DNA from: Tenacibaculum jejuense
GTDB taxonomy: Bacteria; Bacteroidota; Bacteroidia; Flavobacteriales; Flavobacteriaceae
Length of the DNA: 64,000 nucleotides
Assembly (NCBI RefSeq): GCF_900198195.1
Contig: NZ_LT899436.1
Coordinates: forward strand, 2,137,001-2,201,000
Direction: 5' to 3'
A program made the position numbers and the translations under genes. Numbering within the stretch: position 1 is the stretch's first letter; every line of letters begins with the position of its first letter. The notes under the pieces are model-generated. The model was not told the DNA's origin, made no database searches, and worked only from the letters and a program-made list of their open reading frames with translations. Positions 9,163 through 18,203 of the stretch are shown one piece after another.

Positions 9163-10206
9163 ATGAGAATAGTACAAGTAATCGACCAGTTAGGGTTAGG
9201 AGGAGCTGAAAGAGTTTGTGTAAATTTAACCAACTTACTATTTAGAAATGGAAATGAAGTGAAGCTTATCGTATTAAACGATAAAGGAGCTTTATTTGAT
9301 TTAATTGATGAAGGTGTAGATATGGTTCGTTTAAATAAAAACAAAGGAAAATTTAAAGCTTACAGACAATTTAAAAAGCATATTAAGAAAGATGATATTA
9401 TTCATATTCATATGCGAAATCCATATCGTTTTGTAAGAAAAGCTTTTTTATTTTTAGGAGGGAATCAACCTGTTATTTTACATGACCACTTTGGTAAAAT
9501 TGTTGTGAATCAGACAGTACCAAAGTTGTATAAATCACTTTTTAAACCTCATTTTTTTATAGGTTGTTCAGAATTACTTACAGAATGGGCTGTTAATAAA
9601 GTAAAACTAAAAAAAGATCGTGTTTTTTTAGTAAATAATTTTGTGCTTCATTATGAGACAAATTATAAAAATCATACACCTAAAGGATTGGTATTAGTTG
9701 GAAGTTTAAAAAAGGTTAAAAACCATAGCCTAGCTATGGATATAGCAAAAACTTTAGATAAAGACCTAACAATATATTGTCCGAGTTTAGAAGGAGGAGA
9801 AAAAGATTATTACGAATCTTTAGTAGCTCATATGGAGAAAATAAATTATAAAGATCGTATTCATTTTGTTACAGGTTGTAATAATGTTCAAACAGAATTA
9901 AAACAATATGAAATGGCTTTATTAACTTCTACTTCTGAAGGAGATCCTTTGGCTCTTGTAGAATATATGGCACAAGGATTACCATTTTTATGCTCAGATA
10001 TGGGAGAAGCTGTTAAGGTTGTGAAAAAACACTATCCAGAAATGGTTCAGGGAGATTTTGATGTCAATAATTGGGTCTCAAATTACCATAAAGTAAAAGA
10101 GATCCAATCTGAACAAATTGAATCTCTTTATAACGAACATTTTTCTTCTGATTTATATCTTGAAAAATATTTATCTATTTATAAGAAGTTTTTAGCATCA
10201 GTCTAA
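9163..10206 (+). CDS. Glycosyltransferase family 4
   Basis: GT-B fold transferase of 347 residues. The N-terminal MRIVQVIDQLGLGGAERVCVN is the typical acceptor-domain start with the GGAE loop; the C-terminal domain has LVGSLKKVKNHSLAMD and the E-x7-E region EGDPLALVEYM. It is co-directional with cca (two-base gap) although functionally unrelated, which suggests the surface-glycan cluster extends across tsaC-cca. Its 3' end overlaps the convergent ABC transporter gene by nine bases. Confidence 0.87.
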   Translation: MRIVQVIDQLGLGGAERVCVNLTNLLFRNGNEVKLIVLNDKGALFDLIDEGVDMVRLNKNKGKFKAYRQFKKHIKKDDIIHIHMRNPYRFVRKAFLFLGGNQPVILHDHFGKIVVNQTVPKLYKSLFKPHFFIGCSELLTEWAVNKVKLKKDRVFLVNNFVLHYETNYKNHTPKGLVLVGSLKKVKNHSLAMDIAKTLDKDLTIYCPSLEGGEKDYYESLVAHMEKINYKDRIHFVTGCNNVQTELKQYEMALLTSTSEGDPLALVEYMAQGLPFLCSDMGEAVKVVKKHYPEMVQGDFDVNNWVSNYHKVKEIQSEQIESLYNEHFSSDLYLEKYLSIYKKFLASV

Positions 10207-12036
10207 AGATTGTAATTCTACAAGTTTTGCATATTCACCTTTAGCTGCTAAAAGCTCTTCGTGTTTACCTTGCTCTACGATTCTACCTTCTCGCATTACA
10301 ACAATTAAATCTGCTTTTTGAATAGTAGATAATCTATGTGCGATTACTACAGAAGTTCTATTTTGCATCATATTTTCTAATGCAGATTGAACTATTTTTT
10401 CAGATTCGGTATCTAAAGCAGAAGTAGCTTCATCTAAAATCATAATTGGTGGATTTTTAAGCACAGCTCTAGCTATAGATAAACGCTGTTTTTGTCCACC
10501 AGAGAAGTTACTAGCACTATCTGCAATGTTAGTTTCAAATCCTTTCGAAGAATTTTCAATAAATTCTAGAGCATTAGCAACTTTTGTAGCAGCAATAATT
10601 TCTTCTTCAGTTGCATTCGGATTACCAACTTTTAAATTGTTTTCAATAGAATCATTAAATAATAAGGCGTCTTGAGTAACGATTCCTATTAAAGAACGTA
10701 ACGATTCTTTAGAAATGTCTTTTATATTATCATTATCAACAAATACTTCACCTTTATTTACGTCATAAAAACGCATTAAAAGATTAGCAATTGTAGACTT
10801 TCCACTACCAGACTGACCAACTAAAGCCACCATTTTTCCTTTAGGAATTTCTAAACTAAAATCTTTTAAAACATAATTATCTTGATATTTAAAAGAAATA
10901 TTTTTAAAACTAATTCCAGTCGTAAATGATTCTTTTTTGATAGGAGTTTCTATATCTAAAATCGGATTTACTTCATCTAAAACATCATAAATACGCTTTG
11001 CAGAAGCATCACCTTTTCTAATATTGGTAAAGATTCCGGCAATTGCTTTAGTAGGTTGTAAAATAGAGTAGAACATTACAATATAAGTGATAAATGACTC
11101 TGAATCAAATCCATTTGGTGACACTTCAGTGTTTGTTAATACAATTTTACCTCCATAGAGTAGAATAGCTAATACTGTTAACACACCTAAAAATTCACTT
11201 AATGGAGAAGCTAATTTTTGGCGATGAGTAACCTGTACATTTAAGTTTTCTTGCTTTTTTGTTGAACTTGAAAATTTTCTAAAAAAACGATTTTCAGCAG
11301 TAAAACCTTTAACTACTTTCAAACCAGCTATGGTTTCTTCCAATAAAGAAAGATAATTTCCACTTTCTTGCTGTGATTGTAAAGCTTTAGATTTTAATTT
11401 TTTTGTGGTCCAAGAAATTATTAAGCCAGATAATGGTAGGGTAATAAATACAAATAAAGTCAATTTATAACTCATTGAAAACATCACAATAAGTATAATG
11501 ACTATAGTCAATGGTTCCCTTACAATTCCCCCAAAAGAAGAAATAAAAGAGCCTTCTACAACTTGAATATCAGAAGTCATTCGTGACATTAAGTCACCTT
11601 TTTTTTGTTCTGTAAAATATCCAATAGGCAATGAGGTAATCTTTTTATATAAAGTATCTCGCATATCTTTTACAGTACCGTTTGATAGATATGCCATTTG
11701 ATATGATCCCAAGAAATAAAAAAGATTTTTAAAGAAGAATAATATTAATACACCTATAGCTATTACAAATAGAGTATTTACAGTTCCTTCTCGTTCTATA
11801 TACTGGGCAATTTCATAGTAGAAATTGTTTTTAATGTATTGAAAAATTTTTGTTAACCCTTCGTAAACAGGTTTTTCTACTTTTTTATCAGGACTAAATA
11901 ATATTGATAATACCGGTAAAAAAGATATTACGGTTAAAATATTAAATAAAGCATACAATACATTAAATGTGGTTGCGTATATAAATCTGTATTTATATGG
12001 CTTTACAAAAGATAAAATACGTTTAAAGTAGTTCAT
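10198..12036 (-). CDS. MsbA-like ABC exporter (fused permease and ATPase)
   Basis: Half-transporter that works as a homodimer in the inner membrane, probably flipping a lipid-linked sugar or lipid A core. An N-terminal type IV ABC exporter domain of six helices (residues about 15-340) is followed by an ATPase domain with Walker A GQSGSGKST (407-415), signature FSGGQKQR and Walker B IMILDEATSALD, and the H-loop IAHRLST. A lipid or glycolipid substrate is inferred from the family and from the surrounding glycosyltransferases. It overlaps the phosphomutase stop by one base and is co-transcribed with it. Confidence 0.88.
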   Translation of the reverse strand: MNYFKRILSFVKPYKYRFIYATTFNVLYALFNILTVISFLPVLSILFSPDKKVEKPVYEGLTKIFQYIKNNFYYEIAQYIEREGTVNTLFVIAIGVLILFFFKNLFYFLGSYQMAYLSNGTVKDMRDTLYKKITSLPIGYFTEQKKGDLMSRMTSDIQVVEGSFISSFGGIVREPLTIVIILIVMFSMSYKLTLFVFITLPLSGLIISWTTKKLKSKALQSQQESGNYLSLLEETIAGLKVVKGFTAENRFFRKFSSSTKKQENLNVQVTHRQKLASPLSEFLGVLTVLAILLYGGKIVLTNTEVSPNGFDSESFITYIVMFYSILQPTKAIAGIFTNIRKGDASAKRIYDVLDEVNPILDIETPIKKESFTTGISFKNISFKYQDNYVLKDFSLEIPKGKMVALVGQSGSGKSTIANLLMRFYDVNKGEVFVDNDNIKDISKESLRSLIGIVTQDALLFNDSIENNLKVGNPNATEEEIIAATKVANALEFIENSSKGFETNIADSASNFSGGQKQRLSIARAVLKNPPIMILDEATSALDTESEKIVQSALENMMQNRTSVVIAHRLSTIQKADLIVVMREGRIVEQGKHEELLAAKGEYAKLVELQSLD

Positions 12037-13745
12037 TAAACTCCTAACTGTTTTATAATTCGTTGGAGTTTTTCATCCAACTGTTTTCCAACTACATCTG
12101 CATTTTCAACTGTATCTAAAGAACCTTTTGTGCCGATGTAAAATTTAATTTTTGGTTCTGTACCACTAGGTCTACAAGCTACTTTAGTTCCATTTTCTGT
12201 TTCGTAAATTAATACGTTAGATTTCGGAATATCAATCGTAGTTTCTTCTCCTGTGATGATATTTTTTCGGATTGAAGTTTTATAATCATTTACAAATGTT
12301 ACTTTTTCACCATCTATTTCAGAAAGTGGATTGTTACGTAAATCGATTAACATTTGCTTAATTTCTTCAGCTCCTTGCATTCCTTTTTTAACTAGCGAAA
12401 CTAGTTTTTCTTTAAAGAAACCGTGTTTTACATATATTTTCAGTAATTCATTGTAGAAAGAACTATTTTCAGATTTTGCTTGAGCAGCAATTTCACAAGC
12501 TAATAGGGTAGAAGTTACAGCATCTTTGTCTCGAACAAAATCACCAACCATAAATCCGAAACTTTCTTCTCCACCACCAATAAAGTCTAATTCAGGATGA
12601 TCTTTAATCATTTTAGCAATCCATTTAAATCCTGTTAAACCAACTTTAGTTTCTACGCCGTAACTTTCAGCAATAACATTAACTAAATTGGTAGATACAA
12701 TGGTAGAACCGATAAATTGTTTTCCATTTAATAAACCTTTTTCTTTCCATTGGTTTATTAAAAAGTCGGTCATGACACTCATGGTTTGGTTACCATTTAA
12801 TAATTTCATGTTACCATCAGTATCACGAACAGCAATTCCTAAACGATCACAATCTGGATCTGTACCAATTACAATATCTGCATTTGTTTGATTAGCATAA
12901 TCAATAGCCATTGCTAAAGCTTCAGGTTCTTCTGGATTCGGAGATTCAACAGTAGGGAAGTCTCCATTAGGTTCGGCTTGTTCTTCAATAACATGAAGTT
13001 GAGTGTATCCAGCTCTTTTTAAGATTTCAGGAACCAGTTTTATTGATGTTCCATGTAATGATGTGAAAACAATTTTTAAGTTTTCTCTTCCTTTTACATC
13101 AAATGTTCCACTTTTTAATGAAGCATTCCAAAAAGCTTCATCAACTTCAGTTCCAATAAAGGATATTAGTTCTTCTTTTTTATTGAAGTTGATATCGTTA
13201 AATTCTAAATTATTTACTCCTGCTATAATTTCTGCGTCTTGAGGAGGAACTATTTGCCCACCATCAGTCCAATACACTTTGTAACCATTATATTCAGGTG
13301 GATTATGTGAAGCTGTTAAGACAATACCTGCATGGCAGTTTAAATGATTTACAGCAAAAGATAATTCTGGAGTAGGACGTAAGTCTTCAAAAACAAACGT
13401 TCTAATATTATTCGCAGAAAGTACATCTGCAACTAACTGCGCAAACTTTTTACTGTTATGTCTACAATCGTATGCAATTGCTACTTTAATTTCTTCACTT
13501 GTATACACTTTGTTTAAGTAATTACTTAAACCTTGCGTAGCTTTTCCTAAAGTATATTTGTTAATTCGATTTGTACCAGCACCCATAACACCTCGCATTC
13601 CTCCGGTACCAAATTCTGTGTTTTTATAAAATCTATCTGTAAGATCTTCTGTATTGTTATTTATTAATTCAGAAATTTCATTTCTTGTTTCTTCGTCGAA
13701 AGTATCAGTTAACCAAAGTTTGGCTTTACTTAAAATATCATTCAT
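12036..13745 (-). CDS. Phospho-sugar mutase (phosphoglucomutase/phosphomannomutase)
   Basis: Interconverts hexose 1- and 6-phosphates, supplying sugar nucleotides for the nearby glycosyltransferases. Alpha-D-phosphohexomutase superfamily in four domains: the catalytic phosphoserine lies in TASHNPPEYNGYK (S146), the Mg site in GTDPDCDRLGIA, the sugar-binding loop in GGGEESFGF and the phosphate-binding loop in CRPSGTEPKIKFY. Its 569 residues match the long PGM2/PgcA-like subgroup. Glucose versus mannose preference cannot be told from sequence. Confidence 0.93.
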   Translation of the reverse strand: MNDILSKAKLWLTDTFDEETRNEISELINNNTEDLTDRFYKNTEFGTGGMRGVMGAGTNRINKYTLGKATQGLSNYLNKVYTSEEIKVAIAYDCRHNSKKFAQLVADVLSANNIRTFVFEDLRPTPELSFAVNHLNCHAGIVLTASHNPPEYNGYKVYWTDGGQIVPPQDAEIIAGVNNLEFNDINFNKKEELISFIGTEVDEAFWNASLKSGTFDVKGRENLKIVFTSLHGTSIKLVPEILKRAGYTQLHVIEEQAEPNGDFPTVESPNPEEPEALAMAIDYANQTNADIVIGTDPDCDRLGIAVRDTDGNMKLLNGNQTMSVMTDFLINQWKEKGLLNGKQFIGSTIVSTNLVNVIAESYGVETKVGLTGFKWIAKMIKDHPELDFIGGGEESFGFMVGDFVRDKDAVTSTLLACEIAAQAKSENSSFYNELLKIYVKHGFFKEKLVSLVKKGMQGAEEIKQMLIDLRNNPLSEIDGEKVTFVNDYKTSIRKNIITGEETTIDIPKSNVLIYETENGTKVACRPSGTEPKIKFYIGTKGSLDTVENADVVGKQLDEKLQRIIKQLGV

Positions 13746-13765
13746 AGTTAATTAAAAAAGAGGTG

Positions 13766-14722
13766 TTATAAATTTATTTTTTCTTTGATTTTATAATGCT
13801 TCTGAAGTGGATTGCTTTTAATTATCAATTCTCCTAAAAAACCAGATAAAAATAATAGAGTTCCTAATACCATAGATGTTAACGCAATGTAGAACCAAGG
13901 ATTATCAGTAACTAATATTGTTTTGATTTTAGCGTATACACGATAAAGCTTAATGAGACCTATATAAAAAGCAGTTGTAAATCCAAATAAGAACATTAAA
14001 GAACCCCATAAACCAAAAAAATGCATGGGTCTCTTACCAAATTTAGATAAAAAAGAAATGGTAATCAAATCTAGAAGACCGTTAATAAAACGATCTACTC
14101 CAAATTTAGTCACACCATATTTTCTTGCCTGATGTTTTACTACTTTTTCTCCAATTTTTGAATATCCTTCATTTTTTGCCAATATAGGAATGTAACGGTG
14201 CATTTCACCACTAACTTTAATAGCTTTCACTACTTCATTTTTGTAAGCTTTTAATCCACAATTAAAATCATTTAATTGTAAGCCTGAAGTTTTTCGAGCT
14301 GCCCAATTGTATAGTTTCGAAGGAATATTCTTAGTTAAAACATTATCATAGCGTTTCTTTTTCCATCCAGAAATTAAGTCGAAATTTTCTTTAATGATTA
14401 GATTATATAATTCAGGAATTTCATCTGGATTATCTTGTAAATCTGCATCCATTGTAATGACAACATCTCCTTTAGCTTCACTAAAACCAGCATCTAAAGC
14501 TTGAGACTTTCCATAATTGCGTTGAAAACGTATCGCTTTAACTTCTTTGCTTTTTTCAACTAAATCTTGAATTACTTTCCATGAAGTATCTGTGCTACCG
14601 TCGTCAATAAAAATTACTTCATATAAAAAGTGATTGGATTGCATAACTTTTGCAATCCAATCATATAGTTCTTGTAAAGATTCTTCTTCGTTTAAAAGTG
14701 GTATTACTACCGATATATCCAT
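13766..14722 (-). CDS. Polyprenyl-phosphate glycosyltransferase (GT2, DPM1/ArnC-like)
   Basis: Transfers a sugar onto undecaprenyl phosphate at the inner membrane. The GT2 domain shows MDISVVIPLLNEEESL, FIDDGSTDTSW and the metal-binding MDADLQDNPDE, followed by SGWKKKRYDN and the LNDFNCGLKAYK segment. Two C-terminal membrane helices (about 232-258 and 273-300) are typical of the ArnC/GtrB/DPM1 type. It lies 20 bp upstream of the phosphomutase and is probably in one operon with it and the ABC exporter. Confidence 0.9.
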   Translation of the reverse strand: MDISVVIPLLNEEESLQELYDWIAKVMQSNHFLYEVIFIDDGSTDTSWKVIQDLVEKSKEVKAIRFQRNYGKSQALDAGFSEAKGDVVITMDADLQDNPDEIPELYNLIIKENFDLISGWKKKRYDNVLTKNIPSKLYNWAARKTSGLQLNDFNCGLKAYKNEVVKAIKVSGEMHRYIPILAKNEGYSKIGEKVVKHQARKYGVTKFGVDRFINGLLDLITISFLSKFGKRPMHFFGLWGSLMFLFGFTTAFYIGLIKLYRVYAKIKTILVTDNPWFYIALTSMVLGTLLFLSGFLGELIIKSNPLQKHYKIKEKINL

Positions 14723-14774
14723 GAATATATTTTATTACCAGTTTTCAAGGGTAAAGTTACAATATTATTATTGC

Positions 14775-15296
14775 TTAAAAAGTGTCTTCCTCTCTTTTTT
14801 GCATAACAGCTCCAGCTATAGCAGAGATAATAAAACCAATAATTGCAGAACCAATTAAACTAAAAGCAGCTGTAATTCCAGGTGAAGAGAATTTTTTTGC
14901 CATTTCTTGACTAGCTTCAATTTGTTCTTCAGAATATCCTTGATCTACTAAACTTTGCATTTGAATTTCAGCCATTTGCTCCATGTAAGTAGGTTCTATA
15001 AAGCTTACAAATATATATTGATAAATAACACTTATTAGAGCTGAAAAAATAGCAATACCAACACCTACTTTAACTGCTTGACCAAAAGATAAAAAGCCAT
15101 TATTACTAGTTTTAAACTTTTTTATTCCAAGTACAATAATCACTATTAAAAGTACTATTGCTATAACAGATAAAGACCAATGTGGTTTTAAATGATTACC
15201 TGTAGCATACATTATTAATCCTTGGAATACACTGATTATACCTAATATTCCACCATAATTAAGAATTATATTTTTACTACTTGCTTGATTTTCCAT
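14775..15296 (-). CDS. DUF4199 family membrane protein
   Basis: Protein of 173 residues with four predicted membrane helices (about 14-30, 40-58, 75-95, 135-165) and a charged loop containing QSLVDQGYSEEQIEASQEM before the last helix, the arrangement of the Bacteroidota DUF4199 family. Its function is unknown. It sits directly upstream of the GT2 polyprenyl-phosphate gene, a pairing that recurs in flavobacteria and suggests a role linked to that membrane pathway. Confidence 0.82.
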   Translation of the reverse strand: MENQASSKNIILNYGGILGIISVFQGLIMYATGNHLKPHWSLSVIAIVLLIVIIVLGIKKFKTSNNGFLSFGQAVKVGVGIAIFSALISVIYQYIFVSFIEPTYMEQMAEIQMQSLVDQGYSEEQIEASQEMAKKFSSPGITAAFSLIGSAIIGFIISAIAGAVMQKREEDTF

Positions 15297-15400
15297 GTTT
15301 GTGAATGATTTGATTAGTTATTAATTTATAAAAATACTTAAAACATTTTATTAGTATTCAATGTTTTAAAAATGTTACAAAAAAAGATGTAATTTTTTTG

Positions 15401-15430
15401 TTTGTGATTCAAAAAAACATTGTAAATTTG
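15401..15430 (+). promoter_or_regulatory. Bacteroidota promoter of the SRP RNA gene
   Basis: TTTG (15401-15404) and TAAATTTG (15423-15430) are separated by 18 bp, an exact fit to the -33/-7 consensus. The predicted transcription start, about six bases downstream, coincides with the 5' end of the SRP RNA helix. Confidence 0.85.
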
Positions 15431-15435
15431 CAGCC

Positions 15436-15529
15436 GGCAAGTTCTACACAACCAGCTCCCTTTGAATCCCCCAGGGCGGGAACGCAGCAAGGGTAATAGG
15501 TCGTAGCGGTGTGATGTAGGTAGCTTGCC
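15436..15529 (+). ncRNA. ffs: Signal recognition particle RNA, bacterial small type (4.5S)
   Basis: RNA scaffold of the SRP that binds Ffh and targets membrane proteins. The ends GGCAAG and CTTGCC pair to close the long hairpin. The apical domain has the conserved symmetric and asymmetric loops (the segment AGGGCGGGAACGCAGCAAGG holds the GGAA-type tetraloop region and the ACGCAGCAAGGG side), flanked by AGCTCCC and the matching downstream strand. The length of about 94 nt is typical. The RNA ends straight into an 8-T tract, which with the terminal stem forms the terminator. It has its own promoter and is convergent with xerD. Confidence 0.95.
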
Positions 15530-15540
15530 TTTTTTTATTT
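15524..15540 (+). terminator. Terminator T-tract of the SRP RNA
   Basis: The closing helix of the SRP RNA (ends GCTTGCC) is followed immediately by an uninterrupted run of T to 15536, so the RNA's own stem is used for intrinsic termination. Confidence 0.75.
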
Positions 15541-16439
15541 CATCTATTTCTAGGATGATATTTTTCCACTACTTTTTGTAAATGACTTCTATCTAAATGC
15601 ACGTAAATTTCTGTTGTAGTTATACTTTCGTGTCCTAATAATTGTTGTATTGCTCTCAAATCAACACCTTCTTTCAACAAATATGTTGCAAACGAATGGC
15701 GAAGTGTATGTGGACCTATATTTTTATTTAGGTTACTTTTCGCAGCTAAATCTTTTAAGACAATAAAAATCATTTGCCTTGTTAATTTTTTTCCTCTTCT
15801 ATTTAAAAAGAGTGTATCTTCATCATCTTTTGTAGGTGTAATGTGATTTCTTGTATGCTCTATGTAAAAATTAATGAATTTGATTGTAATCGAATGAATA
15901 GGAACAAAACGATATTTATTTCCTTTACCTAGAACTTGTATATATCCTTCTTCAAAAAATAAATCTGATAATTTTAAGTTTATTACTTCACTAACACGCA
16001 AACCGCAACCATATATAGTTTCGATAATAGCTCTGTTTCGTTCACCCTGAGGATGGCTTAAATCTATGTGAGAAATTAACTTGGTAACTTCATCATCTGT
16101 TAGCACATCAGGTAATGTTCTAGATAATTTTGGAGATTCAATTAAATCTAAAGGATTATCTTCTCTATATCCTTCAAAAATTAAATAATCAAAAAAACTA
16201 CGAAGTCCAGAAATAATTCTAGCCTGAGTTTTCGGATTTACAACTTTAGCAATTTCGTATATAAATTGTTGAATATCGTTTTTTTCAATAGTAATAGGAG
16301 TTCTAGTTATTTTAAATTCAATATTATAGTTATATAACTTATGAATATCTCTCACATAATTTTCAATTGAATTTTTTGAAAGTCCTCTTTCAATTTGAAG
16401 AAATGTCTTGTAATCTTTAATCTTTTTTAACCAATCCAC
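15540..16439 (-). CDS. xerD: Tyrosine recombinase XerD
   Basis: Resolves chromosome dimers at dif with XerC and FtsK. An N-terminal SAM-like DNA-binding domain (about 1-100) precedes the catalytic domain, which contains the full set: R in YGCGLRVSEVINLKL, K in LGKGNKYRFVPI, HTLRHSFATYLL, LGHESITTTEIY with the nucleophilic tyrosine. Its 299 residues are full length. It is adjacent to aroQ in many flavobacteria; here four beta-barrel genes lie between them. The location beside a small RNA gene is by itself not evidence of mobility. Confidence 0.93.
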   Translation of the reverse strand: MDWLKKIKDYKTFLQIERGLSKNSIENYVRDIHKLYNYNIEFKITRTPITIEKNDIQQFIYEIAKVVNPKTQARIISGLRSFFDYLIFEGYREDNPLDLIESPKLSRTLPDVLTDDEVTKLISHIDLSHPQGERNRAIIETIYGCGLRVSEVINLKLSDLFFEEGYIQVLGKGNKYRFVPIHSITIKFINFYIEHTRNHITPTKDDEDTLFLNRRGKKLTRQMIFIVLKDLAAKSNLNKNIGPHTLRHSFATYLLKEGVDLRAIQQLLGHESITTTEIYVHLDRSHLQKVVEKYHPRNR

Positions 16440-16485
16440 TTAAATATACTTTTTAGAAAAAACTTTTTTATTTAGAAAATAGTCA

Positions 16486-16493
16486 TACATTTG
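16486..16493 (+). promoter_or_regulatory. -7 element for the beta-barrel gene array
   Basis: TACATTTG matches TAnnTTTG exactly, 40 bp before the first barrel gene's ATG and in the xerD-divergent intergenic region. The -33 position is only T-rich. Confidence 0.55.
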
Positions 16494-16532
16494 TCTCTGC
16501 AAACATATAATTATATCTAAAAATTTAAAATT

Positions 16533-17018
16533 ATGAAAAAATTACTTTTAACAATTGCTGTGATTGCTTTCGGATTTGTAGCTAAAGCACAAGATGGACA
16601 GTTCAACGTAGGTGGTTACATCGGTTTACCAATAGGTGATGCTGGAGATGCTTATTCTTTTTCTTACGGAGCTGAAGTAAACTATTTATTTGAATTATCT
16701 GAGGAGTTTCAATTAGGTCCTTCATTATCTTATCAACAATATTTAGGTGATACTGTTGCTGGTTTTGAAATTCCTAGTGTTGCTTTTTTACCTATCGCTG
16801 CTGCTGCAAGATATAGTATTTCAGAAAAGTTTTCTGTAGGTGCTGATTTAGGTTTTGCTCTTGGTATAGACGAAGGTAATGACGGAGGTTTTTACTACAG
16901 ACCAATGGTAGGTTATCAAGTATTTGATAAAGTTACTTTACAACTTTCTTACTCAGGAATTAGCGTAGAAGGAGCAACTGTTTCTAACATCGGTTTAGGA
17001 GCTGTATACTCATTCTAA
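16533..17018 (+). CDS. Outer-membrane beta-barrel protein, array copy 1
   Basis: Protein of 161 residues with a Sec signal peptide (residues 1-19, cleavage after AKA, mature start QDGQFN). The rest is alternating amphipathic strands ending in aromatic residue F (GLGAVYSF), the signature of an outer-membrane barrel of about eight strands, like the OmpA/PorT-type 'outer membrane beta-barrel' families. The signal region is almost identical in DNA to that of copy 2. No function can be assigned; an abundant small porin or structural barrel is the simplest guess. Confidence 0.8.
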   Translation: MKKLLLTIAVIAFGFVAKAQDGQFNVGGYIGLPIGDAGDAYSFSYGAEVNYLFELSEEFQLGPSLSYQQYLGDTVAGFEIPSVAFLPIAAAARYSISEKFSVGADLGFALGIDEGNDGGFYYRPMVGYQVFDKVTLQLSYSGISVEGATVSNIGLGAVYSF

Positions 17019-17053
17019 TCAAATTAAATTAAATAACTTTATATAAAATACTT

Positions 17054-17545
17054 ATGAAAAAATTACTTTTAACAATTGCTGTAATTGCTTTCGGATTTGT
17101 AGCTAAAGCACAAGATGGTCAGTTTAACGCTGGAGTTAACTTAGGTTTACCAATTGGTGACGCTAGTGATGCAACTTCATTTGCTATAGGTGCTGAAGTT
17201 AACTATTTATTTTCTTTATCTGATGAATTTCAAGTAGGTCCATCTATTGGATTTTCTCACTACTTTGGAAAAGATTTAGGAGGAGGATTTGAAGTTTCAG
17301 ACTTCTCTTTTATTCCTATCGCTGCTGCTGCAAGATATAGCGTTTCTGAGCAGTTCGTATTAGGTGCTGACTTAGGTTATGGTATCGGAGTTAGTCCTGA
17401 AGGTAACGACGGTGGTTTTTACTACAGACCTTTAGTAGGTTATAACGTAAGTGAAAACATTATGATTCAAGCTACTTACTCAGGAGTTAGTACTAACGGA
17501 GTTACTTTTGCTAACATCGGTTTAGGAGTAATGTTCGGTTTATAA
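17054..17545 (+). CDS. Outer-membrane beta-barrel protein, array copy 2
   Basis: Paralogue of the preceding gene, 163 residues, 35 bp downstream. The first 25 residues are identical except where the mature parts begin to diverge, and the first 76 bases differ at only three positions, while the barrel strands have diverged. The conserved strands FIPIAAAARYS and GNDGGFYYRP recur in copies 1, 2 and, more loosely, 4. A strong terminator follows, so copies 1-2 form one unit. Its function is unknown. Confidence 0.8.
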   Translation: MKKLLLTIAVIAFGFVAKAQDGQFNAGVNLGLPIGDASDATSFAIGAEVNYLFSLSDEFQVGPSIGFSHYFGKDLGGGFEVSDFSFIPIAAAARYSVSEQFVLGADLGYGIGVSPEGNDGGFYYRPLVGYNVSENIMIQATYSGVSTNGVTFANIGLGVMFGL

Positions 17546-17570
17546 GATTATAACTAATTACAATATAAAA

Positions 17571-17600
17571 AAAGAGGATAGAAGTTTCTATCCTCTTTTT
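17571..17600 (+). terminator. Rho-independent terminator after barrel copy 2
   Basis: A 12-bp perfect stem (17571-17582 with 17587-17598) with a 4-base loop leads into a T-tract. It is flanked by A-rich sequence on the other side, so it could act in both directions. Confidence 0.85.
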
Positions 17601-17619
17601 GTTTTTTATAAATTTAGTA

Positions 17620-18150
17620 ATGATGAAAAAAGTTTTAATAATAGTTTTAACGTTAGTTAGTTATTTGAATGGATATGCACAAAATGATTATGAGTATGGA
17701 ATATTAGGAGGTTTTAATAATAGAAATGAACGTGTAGTTGCTAACGGTATAAGTGCTTCAGCAGGAGAAGGAGGAGTGTTTATAGGTTTATTTATAGACA
17801 TGAAAATATCGGAAGCGATAAGTATTCAACCAGAAATTCAATATGTAGCAACTTTTATAGAAAACAATACAAGCAATTCAATAGTAATACCAATTGTAGG
17901 AAAATACCATTTTTCCGATAAATTCTCTATTCATGTTGGACCTGTTTTAGATATAATTTTAGATGGTACACCTCTTAACGAATTTGGTCTAGGTATAGCT
18001 ATAGGTGCTGGATATGATATTACTGACGATTTGTTCATTACATCTAGATATTCTTTAGGATTAACCAACAGATTAAATACAGATTTTGCTACAAGTGGAT
18101 TTTCAACTCAAATAGATTTTTTTCAAGTCGGTCTTGGTTATAGATTTTAA
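17620..18150 (+). CDS. Outer-membrane beta-barrel protein, array copy 3 (divergent)
   Basis: Secreted barrel-like protein of about 176 residues with signal peptide MMKKVLIIVLTLVSYLNGYAQ and strands such as IQPEIQYVA, YHFSDKFSIHVGP and QVGLGYRF at the C-terminus. It shares fold and position with its neighbours but little residue identity, so it is either an older duplicate or an independent recruit. Two adjacent ATGs (17620, 17623) both fit; an upstream TTG lies inside the terminator and is rejected. Its function is unknown. Confidence 0.75.
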   Translation: MMKKVLIIVLTLVSYLNGYAQNDYEYGILGGFNNRNERVVANGISASAGEGGVFIGLFIDMKISEAISIQPEIQYVATFIENNTSNSIVIPIVGKYHFSDKFSIHVGPVLDIILDGTPLNEFGLGIAIGAGYDITDDLFITSRYSLGLTNRLNTDFATSGFSTQIDFFQVGLGYRF

Positions 18151-18203
18151 TAGTTTATAGGTTTTAACTTTTTATTTTATATTCGCATTAAATACAAGAA
18201 ATC

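Noticed and set aside
15540..16439. Tyrosine recombinase next to a small RNA gene, as in an integrative element
   Set aside because: The protein is full-length XerD with housekeeping-type sequence near aroQ; no attachment-site duplication, phage genes or tRNA is present.
16533..17545. Repeat or mobile element at the near-identical 5' ends of the barrel genes
   Set aside because: The identity covers only coding sequence for the signal peptide in two paralogues; no inverted repeats or transposase.
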